Origin: a virus
Direction: 5' to 3' (one strand)
Virus record (IMG/VR): IMGVR_UViG_3300036760_000572
Span: 1-38,992 of that record
DNA: 38,992 bases
The notes under the pieces are model-generated. The model was not told where the DNA came from. It saw only the letters and a list, made by a program, of their open reading frames with translations, and made no database searches. Both the position numbers and the translations under genes were made by a program. Positions within the stretch are counted from its first letter, which is position 1. Each line of letters starts with the position of its first letter. Of the stretch, positions 30,047 to 36,011 are shown piece by piece.

Positions 30047-30380
30047 CGTTCCGGATCTCCCCGCCGAGCGTATACTCGCGCTGAATCTTCACCTGGTACA
30101 CGCCGGGCTCGAGCACTTGCGGTCCGTGTTCCTCGTGCGTCAGGGTCGCGCCCTTGCCGGCCGCGTCGCCCTCGACCACGATGTAGCGCTGCTCGCCGGC
30201 GTGCCACATCGAGACCTTGTGCGGAGCGAGGATGCGGTGCGCGTGGCCGGTGACTTCGCCGTAGGCGAGAACGAGATCGGGCCGCGGCAGGTCCTGCCGC
30301 TTGGCGTTCATCGGCAACGTCGCGATCGGGAAGATCCCGACGTCGCCCTGGCGGATCATTTTGATTGGCTGCGGCTTCAT
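30036..30380 (-). CDS. Small conserved phage protein next to DUF6745-like gene
   Basis: A 114-aa protein starting at ATG 30380. The first part is IKMIRQGDVGIFPIATLP and the middle contains LAYGEVTGHAHRI. A RYIVVEG strand follows, and then HEEHGPQVLEPGVYQVKIQ with REYTLGGEIRNVAD at the end. The beta-rich arrangement with conserved His residues (GHAH, HEEH) is reminiscent of a small cupin-like fold. Such genes occur beside DUF6745-type genes in other genomes, to my knowledge. The stop lies 11 nt inside the next gene, indicating coupled translation. Confidence 0.78.
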   Translation of the reverse strand: MKPQPIKMIRQGDVGIFPIATLPMNAKRQDLPRPDLVLAYGEVTGHAHRILAPHKVSMWHAGEQRYIVVEGDAAGKGATLTHEEHGPQVLEPGVYQVKIQREYTLGGEIRNVAD

Positions 30381-31426
30381 CGTGTTGCTCCTGCTCCTTC
30401 CAAACTGCGTGAACTCCTAACCGGCATCTCGTCGTGCAAGCGGCCGTCGAGCCATCGCCCGCCACTCTTCGGTGTAGGCCCGCCCCATTGCTTGAAAAAG
30501 AAGGGCACGTCGGCGGCGGTGCATTGATCACGGAGTGAGCGAACCCACTCGTGCGGCATCGGCCGGAAGCCGTTGCCCGATTCACCGCCGACGATCACCC
30601 AATCGAGGAACGGCCCGCCGAGCTTGCGCGCGGCGGCCGCGACCTGAGCGAGAGCGCGCAGCTTTATAGGGTCGATGGTGCCGCAGACCGTGACATTCGC
30701 CGTCAACCACGCCCCGAGATCCACCGGCCCCAGTAGGGGCTCCGCGCTGATGAACCGCACGGCCGCCGGCGTCGCCAGCAGCAGCGGGATCCTCTCATCG
30801 GCGAAGTGCTGATTCTCGACCGACACGCCGAGCCAGACATTGGGCAGCGGCCAATGGGGCAGAAAGGTCTCTTCCTGAATGCCGTGCGACTCATGCCAAG
30901 CGGAGGCTCGATTCAGCGCCGTGGGCGACACCTTACCGAACAAGCTCGTGACCGCGCCGAGCATCCGCCATTGAACGTCCGTTCCTGGCTTCCAGCCCGT
31001 GCCGTCATTGTCAACGTGATAGTTGTTGCCTGGCTTCGGTCGCGTCATATAGGATCGCATTCGCTCCGGGCGCTTTGTCAGCACTTGAAACGTGTGCATC
31101 GGCGCGAGCGCCATCACCGCGAAGACGCGATCGATCAACTCGTCAGGCACGTCGTCGTGGAAGAGATCGCTCAGGCTGTTGACGAAGATGCGGCGGGGCC
31201 GCCTCCACCGCAGCGGTAGATCGAGGCGGTCCAGGTGCAGCTGCAGGCCGCCGCGCGTCGTCGACGCGTTGCCGACGCGAACAAACGGGCGCGGCTGGCC
31301 GGCCGCGCCGCGGAACGGCGGCGTCCTTTCGATGTAACAGTGGGCGCAGCCCGGCGAGACGCGCGTGCAGCCAGTGAGGACGTTCCACGTCGCATCCGTC
31401 CAGCCGATCTCGCTTTTGTCGCTCAT
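30377..31426 (-). CDS. Phage Gp37/Gp68-like protein (DUF5131), radical-SAM-like
   Basis: A 349-aa protein with the family opening IGWTDATWNVLTGCTRVSPG and cysteines C20, C27 and C30 (C-x6-C-x2-C). These sit at the N-terminal end of a likely TIM-barrel, as in radical SAM-like proteins. Further blocks are FVNSLSDLFHDDVPDELI, FQVLTKRPERM, NVWLGVSVENQ, RFISAEPLLG and DWVIVGGESG. The C-terminal block is PFFFKQWGG. Chemistry is not established for the family. The gene overlaps the upstream end of the 114-aa gene by 4 nt. A nucleic acid modification role would suit its neighbourhood. Confidence 0.9.
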   Translation of the reverse strand: MSDKSEIGWTDATWNVLTGCTRVSPGCAHCYIERTPPFRGAAGQPRPFVRVGNASTTRGGLQLHLDRLDLPLRWRRPRRIFVNSLSDLFHDDVPDELIDRVFAVMALAPMHTFQVLTKRPERMRSYMTRPKPGNNYHVDNDGTGWKPGTDVQWRMLGAVTSLFGKVSPTALNRASAWHESHGIQEETFLPHWPLPNVWLGVSVENQHFADERIPLLLATPAAVRFISAEPLLGPVDLGAWLTANVTVCGTIDPIKLRALAQVAAAARKLGGPFLDWVIVGGESGNGFRPMPHEWVRSLRDQCTAADVPFFFKQWGGPTPKSGGRWLDGRLHDEMPVRSSRSLEGAGATR

Positions 31427-31443
31427 CGATTTGGCGCGCTCCC

Positions 31444-31755
31444 TTATTCGCTCGGCGGTGAACTGGGCGGCGGCCGCAGCGGCGCGGGTTGGCGTTCTCG
31501 GCCTTCACGGACGCCAGGCTCCGCCGGCCGGCGGGTCGTCTGCATTTCGCTCGGCGCTTTGGCGACGGGTGCTGGCCTCTCCGGCCTGTCCGGCCAGCAC
31601 GGCGCTGTCAGGTGTGGCGCAGCGACGAAGACGCGAACGCCCGCGAGGCGATAGCTTAGGGCAATGCACAGCGCGATCCCCGCCAGCACGCCGAGTGCGA
31701 TGAGGCCGACGCCCCACAGCGGTAGGAACCAATTCGGCACGACGTAGTCGAGCAT
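31444..31755 (-). CDS. Small single-TM protein
   Basis: A 103-aa protein with an N-terminal membrane segment (residues 10-36, LPLWGVGLIALGVLAGIALCIALSY in pieces) and a Pro/Arg-rich, probably disordered cytoplasmic or exported tail. No cleavage site or lipobox is evident. Function is unknown. It starts 4 nt after the stop of the upstream 64-aa gene and ends 18 nt before the DUF5131 start. Confidence 0.7.
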   Translation of the reverse strand: MLDYVVPNWFLPLWGVGLIALGVLAGIALCIALSYRLAGVRVFVAAPHLTAPCWPDRPERPAPVAKAPSEMQTTRRPAEPGVREGRERQPAPLRPPPSSPPSE

Positions 31756-31759
31756 CGCG

Positions 31760-31954
31760 CTACTCCTTCGCTTTTCGTTCCATCGGCTCGATGTAGCAGC
31801 GCGGGGTGCCGCAGATCGACGTGATGGCGAGCACGAGCCGCCAGCTCTTCATGTTGCCGCTCATGCCCTGGTGGAAGTGCTGGCCATGGCGCGCGAAGAA
31901 GGCCTTCAGCTGAGCCGCCGTCTCCGGCATGACGCTGCTGGTATGCGCGGCCAT
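31760..31954 (-). CDS. 64-aa small protein
   Basis: A short protein starting at ATG 31954 that overlaps the TGA of the HNH gene (TGATGG). It begins with a polar stretch, then a helix (ETAAQLKAFFARHGQHF), a Gly-rich turn and a hydrophobic strand (RLVLAITSICG) with two Cys, and ends basic. The longer open frame in the same phase is Arg-rich shadow. No family is recognised; coupling with the neighbours supports translation. Confidence 0.6.
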   Translation of the reverse strand: MAAHTSSVMPETAAQLKAFFARHGQHFHQGMSGNMKSWRLVLAITSICGTPRCYIEPMERKAKE

Positions 31955-32616
31955 CAGGCGGGCACCTCCGCTTCGCGCTGCGCGGCGGCCGCCGCTCGCG
32001 CGGTCTTCCGGCGTTCCTCCGCCTGGCGATTCGTCTCGGCGGTATGGCACTTCCGGCACAGCGTCTCGAGGTGTTCCTGGTGGTTGTGGCAGCCGCTTGC
32101 ATAGCCGCCGCCGGCGCGGGGCGTACGGTGGTTCACCTCGAGGCCAGCGCGTTGATACTGCGCGTATTTCGATCGGCCCAGCCGGCGGCCACGGCGGCGC
32201 AGGCGCGGGTCGTCGTCGGTAGCCGGTCGGAGTTGCGCCTTCTCTCTCGGTTCGCCGTCGCCGCCGCAGCGGACGCAGCGGCGGTCGCGCCGGATGGCGA
32301 AGGCACGCGCCGTGTTCCAGTCGTGGTTGACACGCCACCAGTGGGTGCACGCGGCGCTGCAGAACCACTTCACTCCGCGAGCGACCTGGTCGTCCGTCAG
32401 CTGCCCGCCGCAGGTCGCGCAACTGCCGCAGCCCGGCTTCCAGAGCCAGCCTTCGCCGCCGTCTTCGTAATCGTCGCAGTAGGTCGGGTAGGGCATGGCG
32501 GGGATATCCGCGCCGGCGCGCTGGCCGGCAACGGTCACGCGCGGCTGCGGCCGTTCGAGCGATGGAGCTAGCAGCTCAGCCTTCGTTTGCGCGCCGCGGC
32601 GCTCAGGCTCGCTCAT
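31954..32616 (-). CDS. HNH nuclease with additional zinc-ribbon segments
   Basis: A 220-aa protein with three parts. The N-terminal region (residues 45-95) is Cys-rich (CGSCATCGG, then FCSAAC). A middle C-x2-C pair (CVRC) is followed by a charged Arg-rich linker. The C-terminal HNH core reads GLEVNHRTPRAGGGYASGC, HNHQEHLETLCRKCH, with the zinc Cys pair and the His residues in place. It is a separate gene from the packaging HNH at 23742-24110. It may be a homing-type or recombination nuclease in the early region. Confidence 0.85.
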   Translation of the reverse strand: MSEPERRGAQTKAELLAPSLERPQPRVTVAGQRAGADIPAMPYPTYCDDYEDGGEGWLWKPGCGSCATCGGQLTDDQVARGVKWFCSAACTHWWRVNHDWNTARAFAIRRDRRCVRCGGDGEPREKAQLRPATDDDPRLRRRGRRLGRSKYAQYQRAGLEVNHRTPRAGGGYASGCHNHQEHLETLCRKCHTAETNRQAEERRKTARAAAAAQREAEVPA

Positions 32617-33185
32617 TGCGGTTGGTCGTCCTCGTCGGCCGGGCGGGTCAGTTGCCGGCAGTACCAGTTCAGGTATTGCGCCGGCGAGACGATGTTGTCG
32701 CGCCAGTGGAGCGTGAGCCCGTCGCCGAAGTCGAACTCATCGACCTCGGAGCGGTCCAGATGGGTCGTCATGTCGCGCAGCGCTTCGATCACAAGCCGAG
32801 CGCCATATTTTGCCAATAGGGCCCGGCCGCCGACGAACTTCGGCAGCCCAGCTAGCGTGCCGCGACGGCTGGATTCCTTCGGTGGGTGAACCTCGAACGG
32901 CCTCATCCGGCGAGGGATCTCGGCGGGGCAATATTTCTCGAGCCACGCCACCACCCGGCGGTCCATCTTCGCCAGCGGCCGCGCGCGTCGCGGTGCTCCG
33001 CGCGCCTTGACGGACGGTTTTGACGGACTGACTGATAGACGGACGTCCGTCTGTCTGTCCATCTGTCCGTCAAAAGATCGACCGTCAAGATCTTCCCGGC
33101 TGGGCGCGCGCACGCCAGGCTCCTCCGCGGGGGGCGGCACGAGGCGAGGCCACATCTGCCGGGCAGCCGCGTCTTGGCCCACCAT
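32613..33185 (-). CDS. Candidate replication protein containing the iteron cluster
   Basis: A 190-aa protein with no clear family match. The N-terminal third is polar and of low complexity (residues 30-60, rich in Asp, Gln, Arg and Ser) and is encoded by the repeat-rich DNA at 33007-33088. From residue 70 on it is a folded helical domain: MDRRVVAWLEKYCPAEIP, GGRALLAKYGARLVIEAL, and a final segment with DNIVSPAQYLNWYCRQL. Its place beside a recombination nuclease and regulator, and the iterons within it, recall lambda O. That function is inference. The start at 33185 overlaps the preceding stop. Confidence 0.72.
   Translation of the reverse strand: MVGQDAAARQMWPRLVPPPAEEPGVRAPSREDLDGRSFDGQMDRQTDVRLSVSPSKPSVKARGAPRRARPLAKMDRRVVAWLEKYCPAEIPRRMRPFEVHPPKESSRRGTLAGLPKFVGGRALLAKYGARLVIEALRDMTTHLDRSEVDEFDFGDGLTLHWRDNIVSPAQYLNWYCRQLTRPADEDDQPQ
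33007..33088. other. Symmetric iteron cluster, candidate replication origin
   Basis: Four exact copies of TTGACGG occur. Two are on the plus strand (33007-33013, 33020-33026) and two are on the minus strand (33067-33073, 33082-33088). They flank a perfect 14-bp palindrome, GACGGACGTCCGTC, at 33038-33051. Partial copies of GTCTGTC and GTCCATC type fill the right half. Such density within 82 bp is not explained by coding needs and fits a binding site for an initiator or regulator. Confidence 0.7.
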
Positions 33186-33541
33186 CAGACAGCCTCTTGT
33201 GGTAGGAAATTTTCGCGGGGGACGTTGACAGCTTCGGCCGTGGCGAGGTCCATCTTGTCGATCGCGCGATCGTAGTGATTGTGGCAGGCCGTCTGTGAGA
33301 TGCCGCCCAGGTGGATCGCGATCTCACCCCACGACCAATGGCGGACTTCGCGCAGCACAACGACGGTCGCCTGACGCTCCGTCAGCGCGGGCCATCGTCC
33401 GATCGCCGCCGCGACGTCGCGGCCCAGCTGCTCTCGAAACCGCCGGTGAAGCGCATCGGGGTGATGGTGCGACAGGCGGTTCCGCAGGTAGAGGACGCCG
33501 GGGAGCCGTGCGAGACGCGTTCCAGATCGCGCAGCCTTCAT
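33185..33541 (-). CDS. Sigma region 4-like HTH protein
   Basis: A 118-aa protein with a basic N-terminus and a helical core. Residues 48-95 (ALTERQATVVVLREVRHWSW then GEIAIHLGGISQTACHNHYDRAIDKM) match a sigma-70 region 4-type helix-turn-helix, with an expected recognition helix around the SQTACHNH stretch. It is overlapped on both sides by neighbours (4 nt and 1 nt). It could be a transcription regulator of early or middle genes, or a partner of host RNA polymerase. No core-binding region 2 is present, so it is not a complete sigma factor. Confidence 0.8.
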   Translation of the reverse strand: MKAARSGTRLARLPGVLYLRNRLSHHHPDALHRRFREQLGRDVAAAIGRWPALTERQATVVVLREVRHWSWGEIAIHLGGISQTACHNHYDRAIDKMDLATAEAVNVPRENFLPQEAV

Positions 33542-34203
33542 CGTAAACGCACCTCAACGTGCTGTTCGCGGCCGTCCATCGCCTCAGCGATGTCGACTGC
33601 GGCGAAAGCGACGAGATCGTTTTCGAGCACGCCGGCATCGACAAGCCCGGCTAGGCCGTGACGCAGCATCGCGAGCAGGTTCGTTTTGTCGCGCCGCCGA
33701 CGTTCGCGTGTGAAGAAAATGACGTCGGCCTCGACGGGGCTGGTGAGTGGCAGCCGGAATGCGCCGGAGCGACGCTCGTTCATCGTCTGCGCGCGTGCCT
33801 TGTCGTGGCACTCCTGACGATAGCTGGCGGTTGCGGCATCGCGGTCAGCGCCGGACACCCGGGTGTTCACGCTGAGCGCGGCGGGCGGGTAGGGGAGGAC
33901 AAGCCGCAGCCGGCTCTTCGCGTTGGTGCGGCTGCCAAGTTCGAGCTGCGCCGACTCGCCGTCGGGGATGAGGTGCGCGCTGATCGGACGGCCGCGCTGT
34001 TCCATCTTCGCGACGGCGGGCAGGATCCGCAGCGTGTTGCGGTCGAGCGGGACGCGCACGACCAGGTCGATGTAGCCCAGGCGGTCGCCGTCTCGCGCCC
34101 TCGTGTTGTGATAGCGGAGTGTCGCGAACGGGAAATGTGCGCCGGCGGGCCCGCCGTGGGCGGCCCGGCCTTCGTTCGATCGTGCGCTGTCCTTGCGCCT
34201 CAC
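33538..34203 (-). CDS. RusA-like Holliday junction resolvase
   Basis: A 221-aa protein. The RusA-like part occupies residues 100-221: LRLVLPYPPAALSVNTR, an ADVIFFTRERRRRDKTNLLAMLRHGLAGLVDAGVLEND-type block, and the last strand QHVEVRL. The R-R-D-x-x-N-L segment and the acidic residue of ENDLV are the usual metal-binding positions. RusA enzymes are about 120 residues; the N-terminal 100 residues here are extra, with beta strands of the kind IDLVVRVPL and no known domain. It likely resolves branched DNA before packaging. Confidence 0.8.
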   Translation of the reverse strand: MRRKDSARSNEGRAAHGGPAGAHFPFATLRYHNTRARDGDRLGYIDLVVRVPLDRNTLRILPAVAKMEQRGRPISAHLIPDGESAQLELGSRTNAKSRLRLVLPYPPAALSVNTRVSGADRDAATASYRQECHDKARAQTMNERRSGAFRLPLTSPVEADVIFFTRERRRRDKTNLLAMLRHGLAGLVDAGVLENDLVAFAAVDIAEAMDGREQHVEVRLR

Positions 34204-34205
34204 CG

Positions 34206-34406
34206 CTATTGCCTCCCTGCTTTAAGTTGTTTGCCTAGCTGCGCGCCGGGCGTTCGGTGCATTCGCGCGCGGCAACGCGGCTTGTCGTACCGCTGCCACG
34301 GTCGCGCCGGCCAGAACTTAGTGCCGCAAGTTGGGCACGTATAGCGGCGACGGAACCGACCGTCAGGGCCTTTTGTACGCGTTTCGGGGCGCTTAGCACC
34401 GGCCAC
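34206..34406 (-). CDS. Small zinc-ribbon protein
   Basis: A 66-aa protein from GTG 34406, which follows the TAG of the upstream frame. A basic N-terminus is followed by YTCPTCGTKFWPARPWQRYD and a further Cys in KPRCRARMH, so a three-Cys/one-His zinc site is plausible. The tail is Lys/Arg-rich. It likely binds nucleic acid. It is the first clear gene of the leftward early block after the 0.7-kb gap. Confidence 0.7.
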   Translation of the reverse strand: MAGAKRPETRTKGPDGRFRRRYTCPTCGTKFWPARPWQRYDKPRCRARMHRTPGAQLGKQLKAGRQ

Positions 34407-34407
34407 A

Positions 34408-34536
34408 CTACTCCGGGTACCGTTCGTCGAAAATGTCGCGCCAGGCGGGCCACGTCGCCCACGCGAACGCAGCGATGAAGAGCAGCGCGGCGACTAGGCC
34501 GCTGAGTGCGGCATGGTGAGACAGCAGCGGCGACAG
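34408..34536 (-). CDS. Small TM protein frame without a canonical start
   Basis: The final 42 codons before TAG 34408-34410 encode a clear membrane helix (SGLVAALLFIAAFAWATW) and an acidic tail, and the stop is joined to the next start (TAGTGTG). In this frame no ATG, GTG or TTG occurs close by. The first usable near-start would be CTG 34536. The frame is open further up to 35655 but with shadow-like sequence. It may be a 5'-truncated gene or one with an unusual start. Confidence 0.4.
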   Translation of the reverse strand: MSPLLSHHAALSGLVAALLFIAAFAWATWPAWRDIFDERYPE

Positions 34537-35109
34537 CCCGTTGCCCGCAAGAGCGCAACTTCCCGGAAGCGAACTCGCGGACGCGGAGCCGCCGCCGCTG
34601 AGGCGGGGCGATGGGAACGGCGTTTGGTGCGCGGCCCGGAGTCGAACCCGATCCCCAGGCTTATGAGGGCGGGCAGCGCGATTTAGCCGCTTGTCCTCCG
34701 CGCGGCGTGTTGGCTGGCGCTGGCTGTCCGGCACCGGGATGACCCGAGCTACTGCGCCGTTCGTGTTCGCTGGCGGGCAGTGGCGGCTACACGCCTGCGT
34801 CGAGCGGGCAACGGCAGCTCCGGCCATCGCGGGGCCGGACGACCGGAACCGTACGGCCAGCCCTCTGACTTGCGCCGTTACCGCCGAGGGCGCCGCAGCT
34901 GGGGAGTAGCTGGCGGCGCGATCGCCGTCGCCGTCTTCCGGAACGCCACCGCGTTCGTTGAGTTGCTGGTGGCTATCGGGAGCGGTAGGCGGGGCGATCC
35001 GTGCCGGGGTGGTGGACGCTGCGTTGGAAGCTAGGTCAGGGGTGGCTGGCCGGTTTGGCCGTGAAAGGGGCGCTTTCCCTGCCAATTCATCGCCAGGAGG
35101 GCGATTCCT
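34537..35109. other. Gene-poor control region
   Basis: This 573-bp stretch has no convincing gene. It contains the tRNA-like element (34625-34703) and, at the right end, the ribosome site for the 98-aa plus-strand gene. Short plus-strand frames (34691-34909, 34780-35034) are compositional. No consensus promoter was found. It separates the early leftward block from the switch region and may hold the attachment site. Confidence 0.5.
34625..34703 (-). tRNA. Degenerate tRNA-like element with CAT anticodon and encoded CCA
   Basis: A 79-nt minus-strand element has a 6-bp acceptor stem (GCGCGG/CCGCGC), a D-arm-like AAGCGG segment, an anticodon loop CTCATAA (CAT), a T-arm-like GGGTTCGACTCC and a 3' CCA. 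However, only three of five anticodon-stem pairs form, the T-stem is mispaired, and there are extra bases before the anticodon arm. It is probably a decayed tRNA, or the 3' part of a tRNA kept as an attachment site. It is not safely a working tRNA. Confidence 0.45.
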
Positions 35110-35406
35110 ATGCAGATGATGGACTACGCCGTTTTCTATCACCCGTCCAAGATGGACATAGCCCGTTGGAATGAGGAGGGGGATTCGCCCCGACGTCACC
35201 TCAAGGAGCTGTTGGCTAAGTCCGATGGCGGCGAATGGGAGCCGATCTCCCACAGTCTGGCCGTCGTCAACGGCGACGCGCTCACCACATTGCTGGCGAG
35301 GCGGCTCAGGGACGCGGATGAGCCGGCCGCTGATTTCGTGATCGCGAGTCTGCCGGTCTCGGACGCAGGGGTCGTCCTCGCGATGAAGGGAGGCGCTAGT
35401 GCGTAG
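35110..35406 (+). CDS. 98-aa plus-strand protein, unknown
   Basis: An ATG at 35110 is preceded by AGGAGGG at about 8 nt. The protein has an aromatic N-terminus (MDYAVFYHPSKMDIARW), a helix around 28-38 and strand/helix alternation in the C-terminal half, without Cys clusters or membrane segments. No family is recognised. It runs opposite to the early leftward genes and overlaps the 3' end of the 61-aa gene by 11 nt. Placement in the switch region suggests expression from the prophage or a role near the switch. Confidence 0.65.
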   Translation: MQMMDYAVFYHPSKMDIARWNEEGDSPRRHLKELLAKSDGGEWEPISHSLAVVNGDALTTLLARRLRDADEPAADFVIASLPVSDAGVVLAMKGGASA

Positions 35407-35581
35407 GAATGATGATCTCGCGGACCTCCCGAACGATCGACCTGACGCCGCAATGCCGGCATCCTTCGTCAAGCCCTGTCGCGGCGGTCCCTTGCGCCCC
35501 GCCGCGATTCCAGCAGTGGCCGATCGTTCGCTCGCACTCTTCGGGCGTGAGTCTGTACTTCCGCGGTTCGTCGTCGGGCAT
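35396..35581 (-). CDS. 61-aa Cys/His protein, first early leftward gene
   Basis: An ATG at 35581 has GGGAG 5-6 nt upstream. The peptide contains YRLTPEECERTIGHCW and GCRHCGVRSIV, giving two Cys/His pairs suitable for one zinc ion. It is the first gene after the leftward promoter (predicted start about 35647, leader about 66 nt). By position it is an early regulator or antirepressor candidate, similar in place to cro, though without an obvious HTH. Confidence 0.65.
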   Translation of the reverse strand: MPDDEPRKYRLTPEECERTIGHCWNRGGAQGTAATGLDEGCRHCGVRSIVREVREIIIPTH

Positions 35582-35653
35582 AGGACTCCCTTCGGGGTAG
35601 ACCGCTCAAAGGAGTGAGCGCCTGTGTCGTTCGTGCATCCCTGCATGGAAGCC

Positions 35654-35682
35654 ATTATCAGGCATCACCTGATAACTGTCAA
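35654..35682 (-). promoter_or_regulatory. Leftward early promoter
   Basis: A perfect -35 TTGACA (35677-35682) and a -10 GATAAT (35654-35659) are 17 bp apart on the minus strand. The operator palindrome occupies the whole spacer and most of the -10. This is the strongest promoter match in the window and drives the early genes. Confidence 0.85.
35655..35675. promoter_or_regulatory. Operator for the Cro/CI-like regulator
   Basis: Two perfect 8-bp inverted arms, TTATCAGG and CCTGATAA, are separated by CATCA. The site overlaps the leftward promoter between its -35 and -10 boxes, so a bound dimer would block it. The regulator gene starts 85 bp to the right. A second full copy of the palindrome is not visible nearby. 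Confidence 0.8.
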
Positions 35683-35723
35683 GGGGTTTTGAGGACGTTT
35701 TGGGCACGAATTTCAGATCGGAC

Positions 35724-35752
35724 TTGACGACTCGGCGCGGTCGTCCTAGAAT
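35724..35752 (+). promoter_or_regulatory. Rightward promoter of the regulator gene (leaderless transcript)
   Basis: TTGACG (35724-35729) and TAGAAT (35747-35752) have a 17-bp spacer on the plus strand. The expected transcription start falls at 35759-35760, the A of the regulator ATG. No Shine-Dalgarno sequence precedes that ATG, which supports a leaderless message, as for lambda cI from its maintenance promoter. Confidence 0.75.
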
Positions 35753-35759
35753 TAGGCAG

Positions 35760-36011
35760 ATGTCCGGAACACCTATCGGCAATCTCGTCGGCAAGGAGCG
35801 AAAGCGCCTCGGCTGGACGCTGCAGTCTCTGGCGGATGAATGCGCTAGGAGTGGTTGGCCCGTGACACCTCAGGCGCTGAACGACATTGAGATGGGCAGG
35901 ACGCGTGTGCCTCGCGGCGGTCTTCTCCGGGTGCTGGCCGCCCTCTTCGGTAAAGACTTCGACGAGCTCGTTCGAGCCGTTTATTCCACCCCGCAAGGAG
36001 TCGCGAGCTAG
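35760..36011 (+). CDS. Cro/CI-like HTH regulator (lysogeny repressor candidate)
   Basis: An 83-aa protein from ATG 35760 (the frame can be read from TTG 35700, but the promoter and operator layout exclude that). The XRE-type helix-turn-helix covers residues 6-62: LVGKERKRLGWTLQSLADEC then PVTPQALNDIEMGRTRVPRGGLLRVLAALF. It lacks a C-terminal peptidase or dimerisation domain, so induction would not go through RecA-stimulated self-cleavage. It ends with TAG; the integrase frame follows at once in the same phase. The 3' end contains AAGGAG, a possible ribosome site for the integrase. Confidence 0.88.
   Translation: MSGTPIGNLVGKERKRLGWTLQSLADECARSGWPVTPQALNDIEMGRTRVPRGGLLRVLAALFGKDFDELVRAVYSTPQGVAS

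Noticed and set aside
33007-33088. TTGACGG repeats as tandem -35 promoter elements
   Set aside because: No A/T-rich -10 box lies 16-18 bp downstream of any copy on either strand.
34742-34758. Second tRNA-like D-arm sequence (GTAGCTCGG on the minus strand)
   Set aside because: No matching D-stem partner, anticodon arm, T-arm or CCA follows at the right distance.
34408-35655. 415-codon minus-strand ORF across the control region
   Set aside because: Most of it has shadow-like composition and passes through the tRNA-like element, the opposite-strand 98-aa gene and the 61-aa gene. Only the last 42 codons look protein-like.
36009-36011. TAG recoded as an amino acid, joining repressor and integrase
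   Set aside because: Other genes, including the portal (18702-18704), the 404-aa virion protein's neighbour and the integrase itself, end at TAG with correct family lengths, so general recoding is unlikely. Local read-through remains possible and is noted in the findings.
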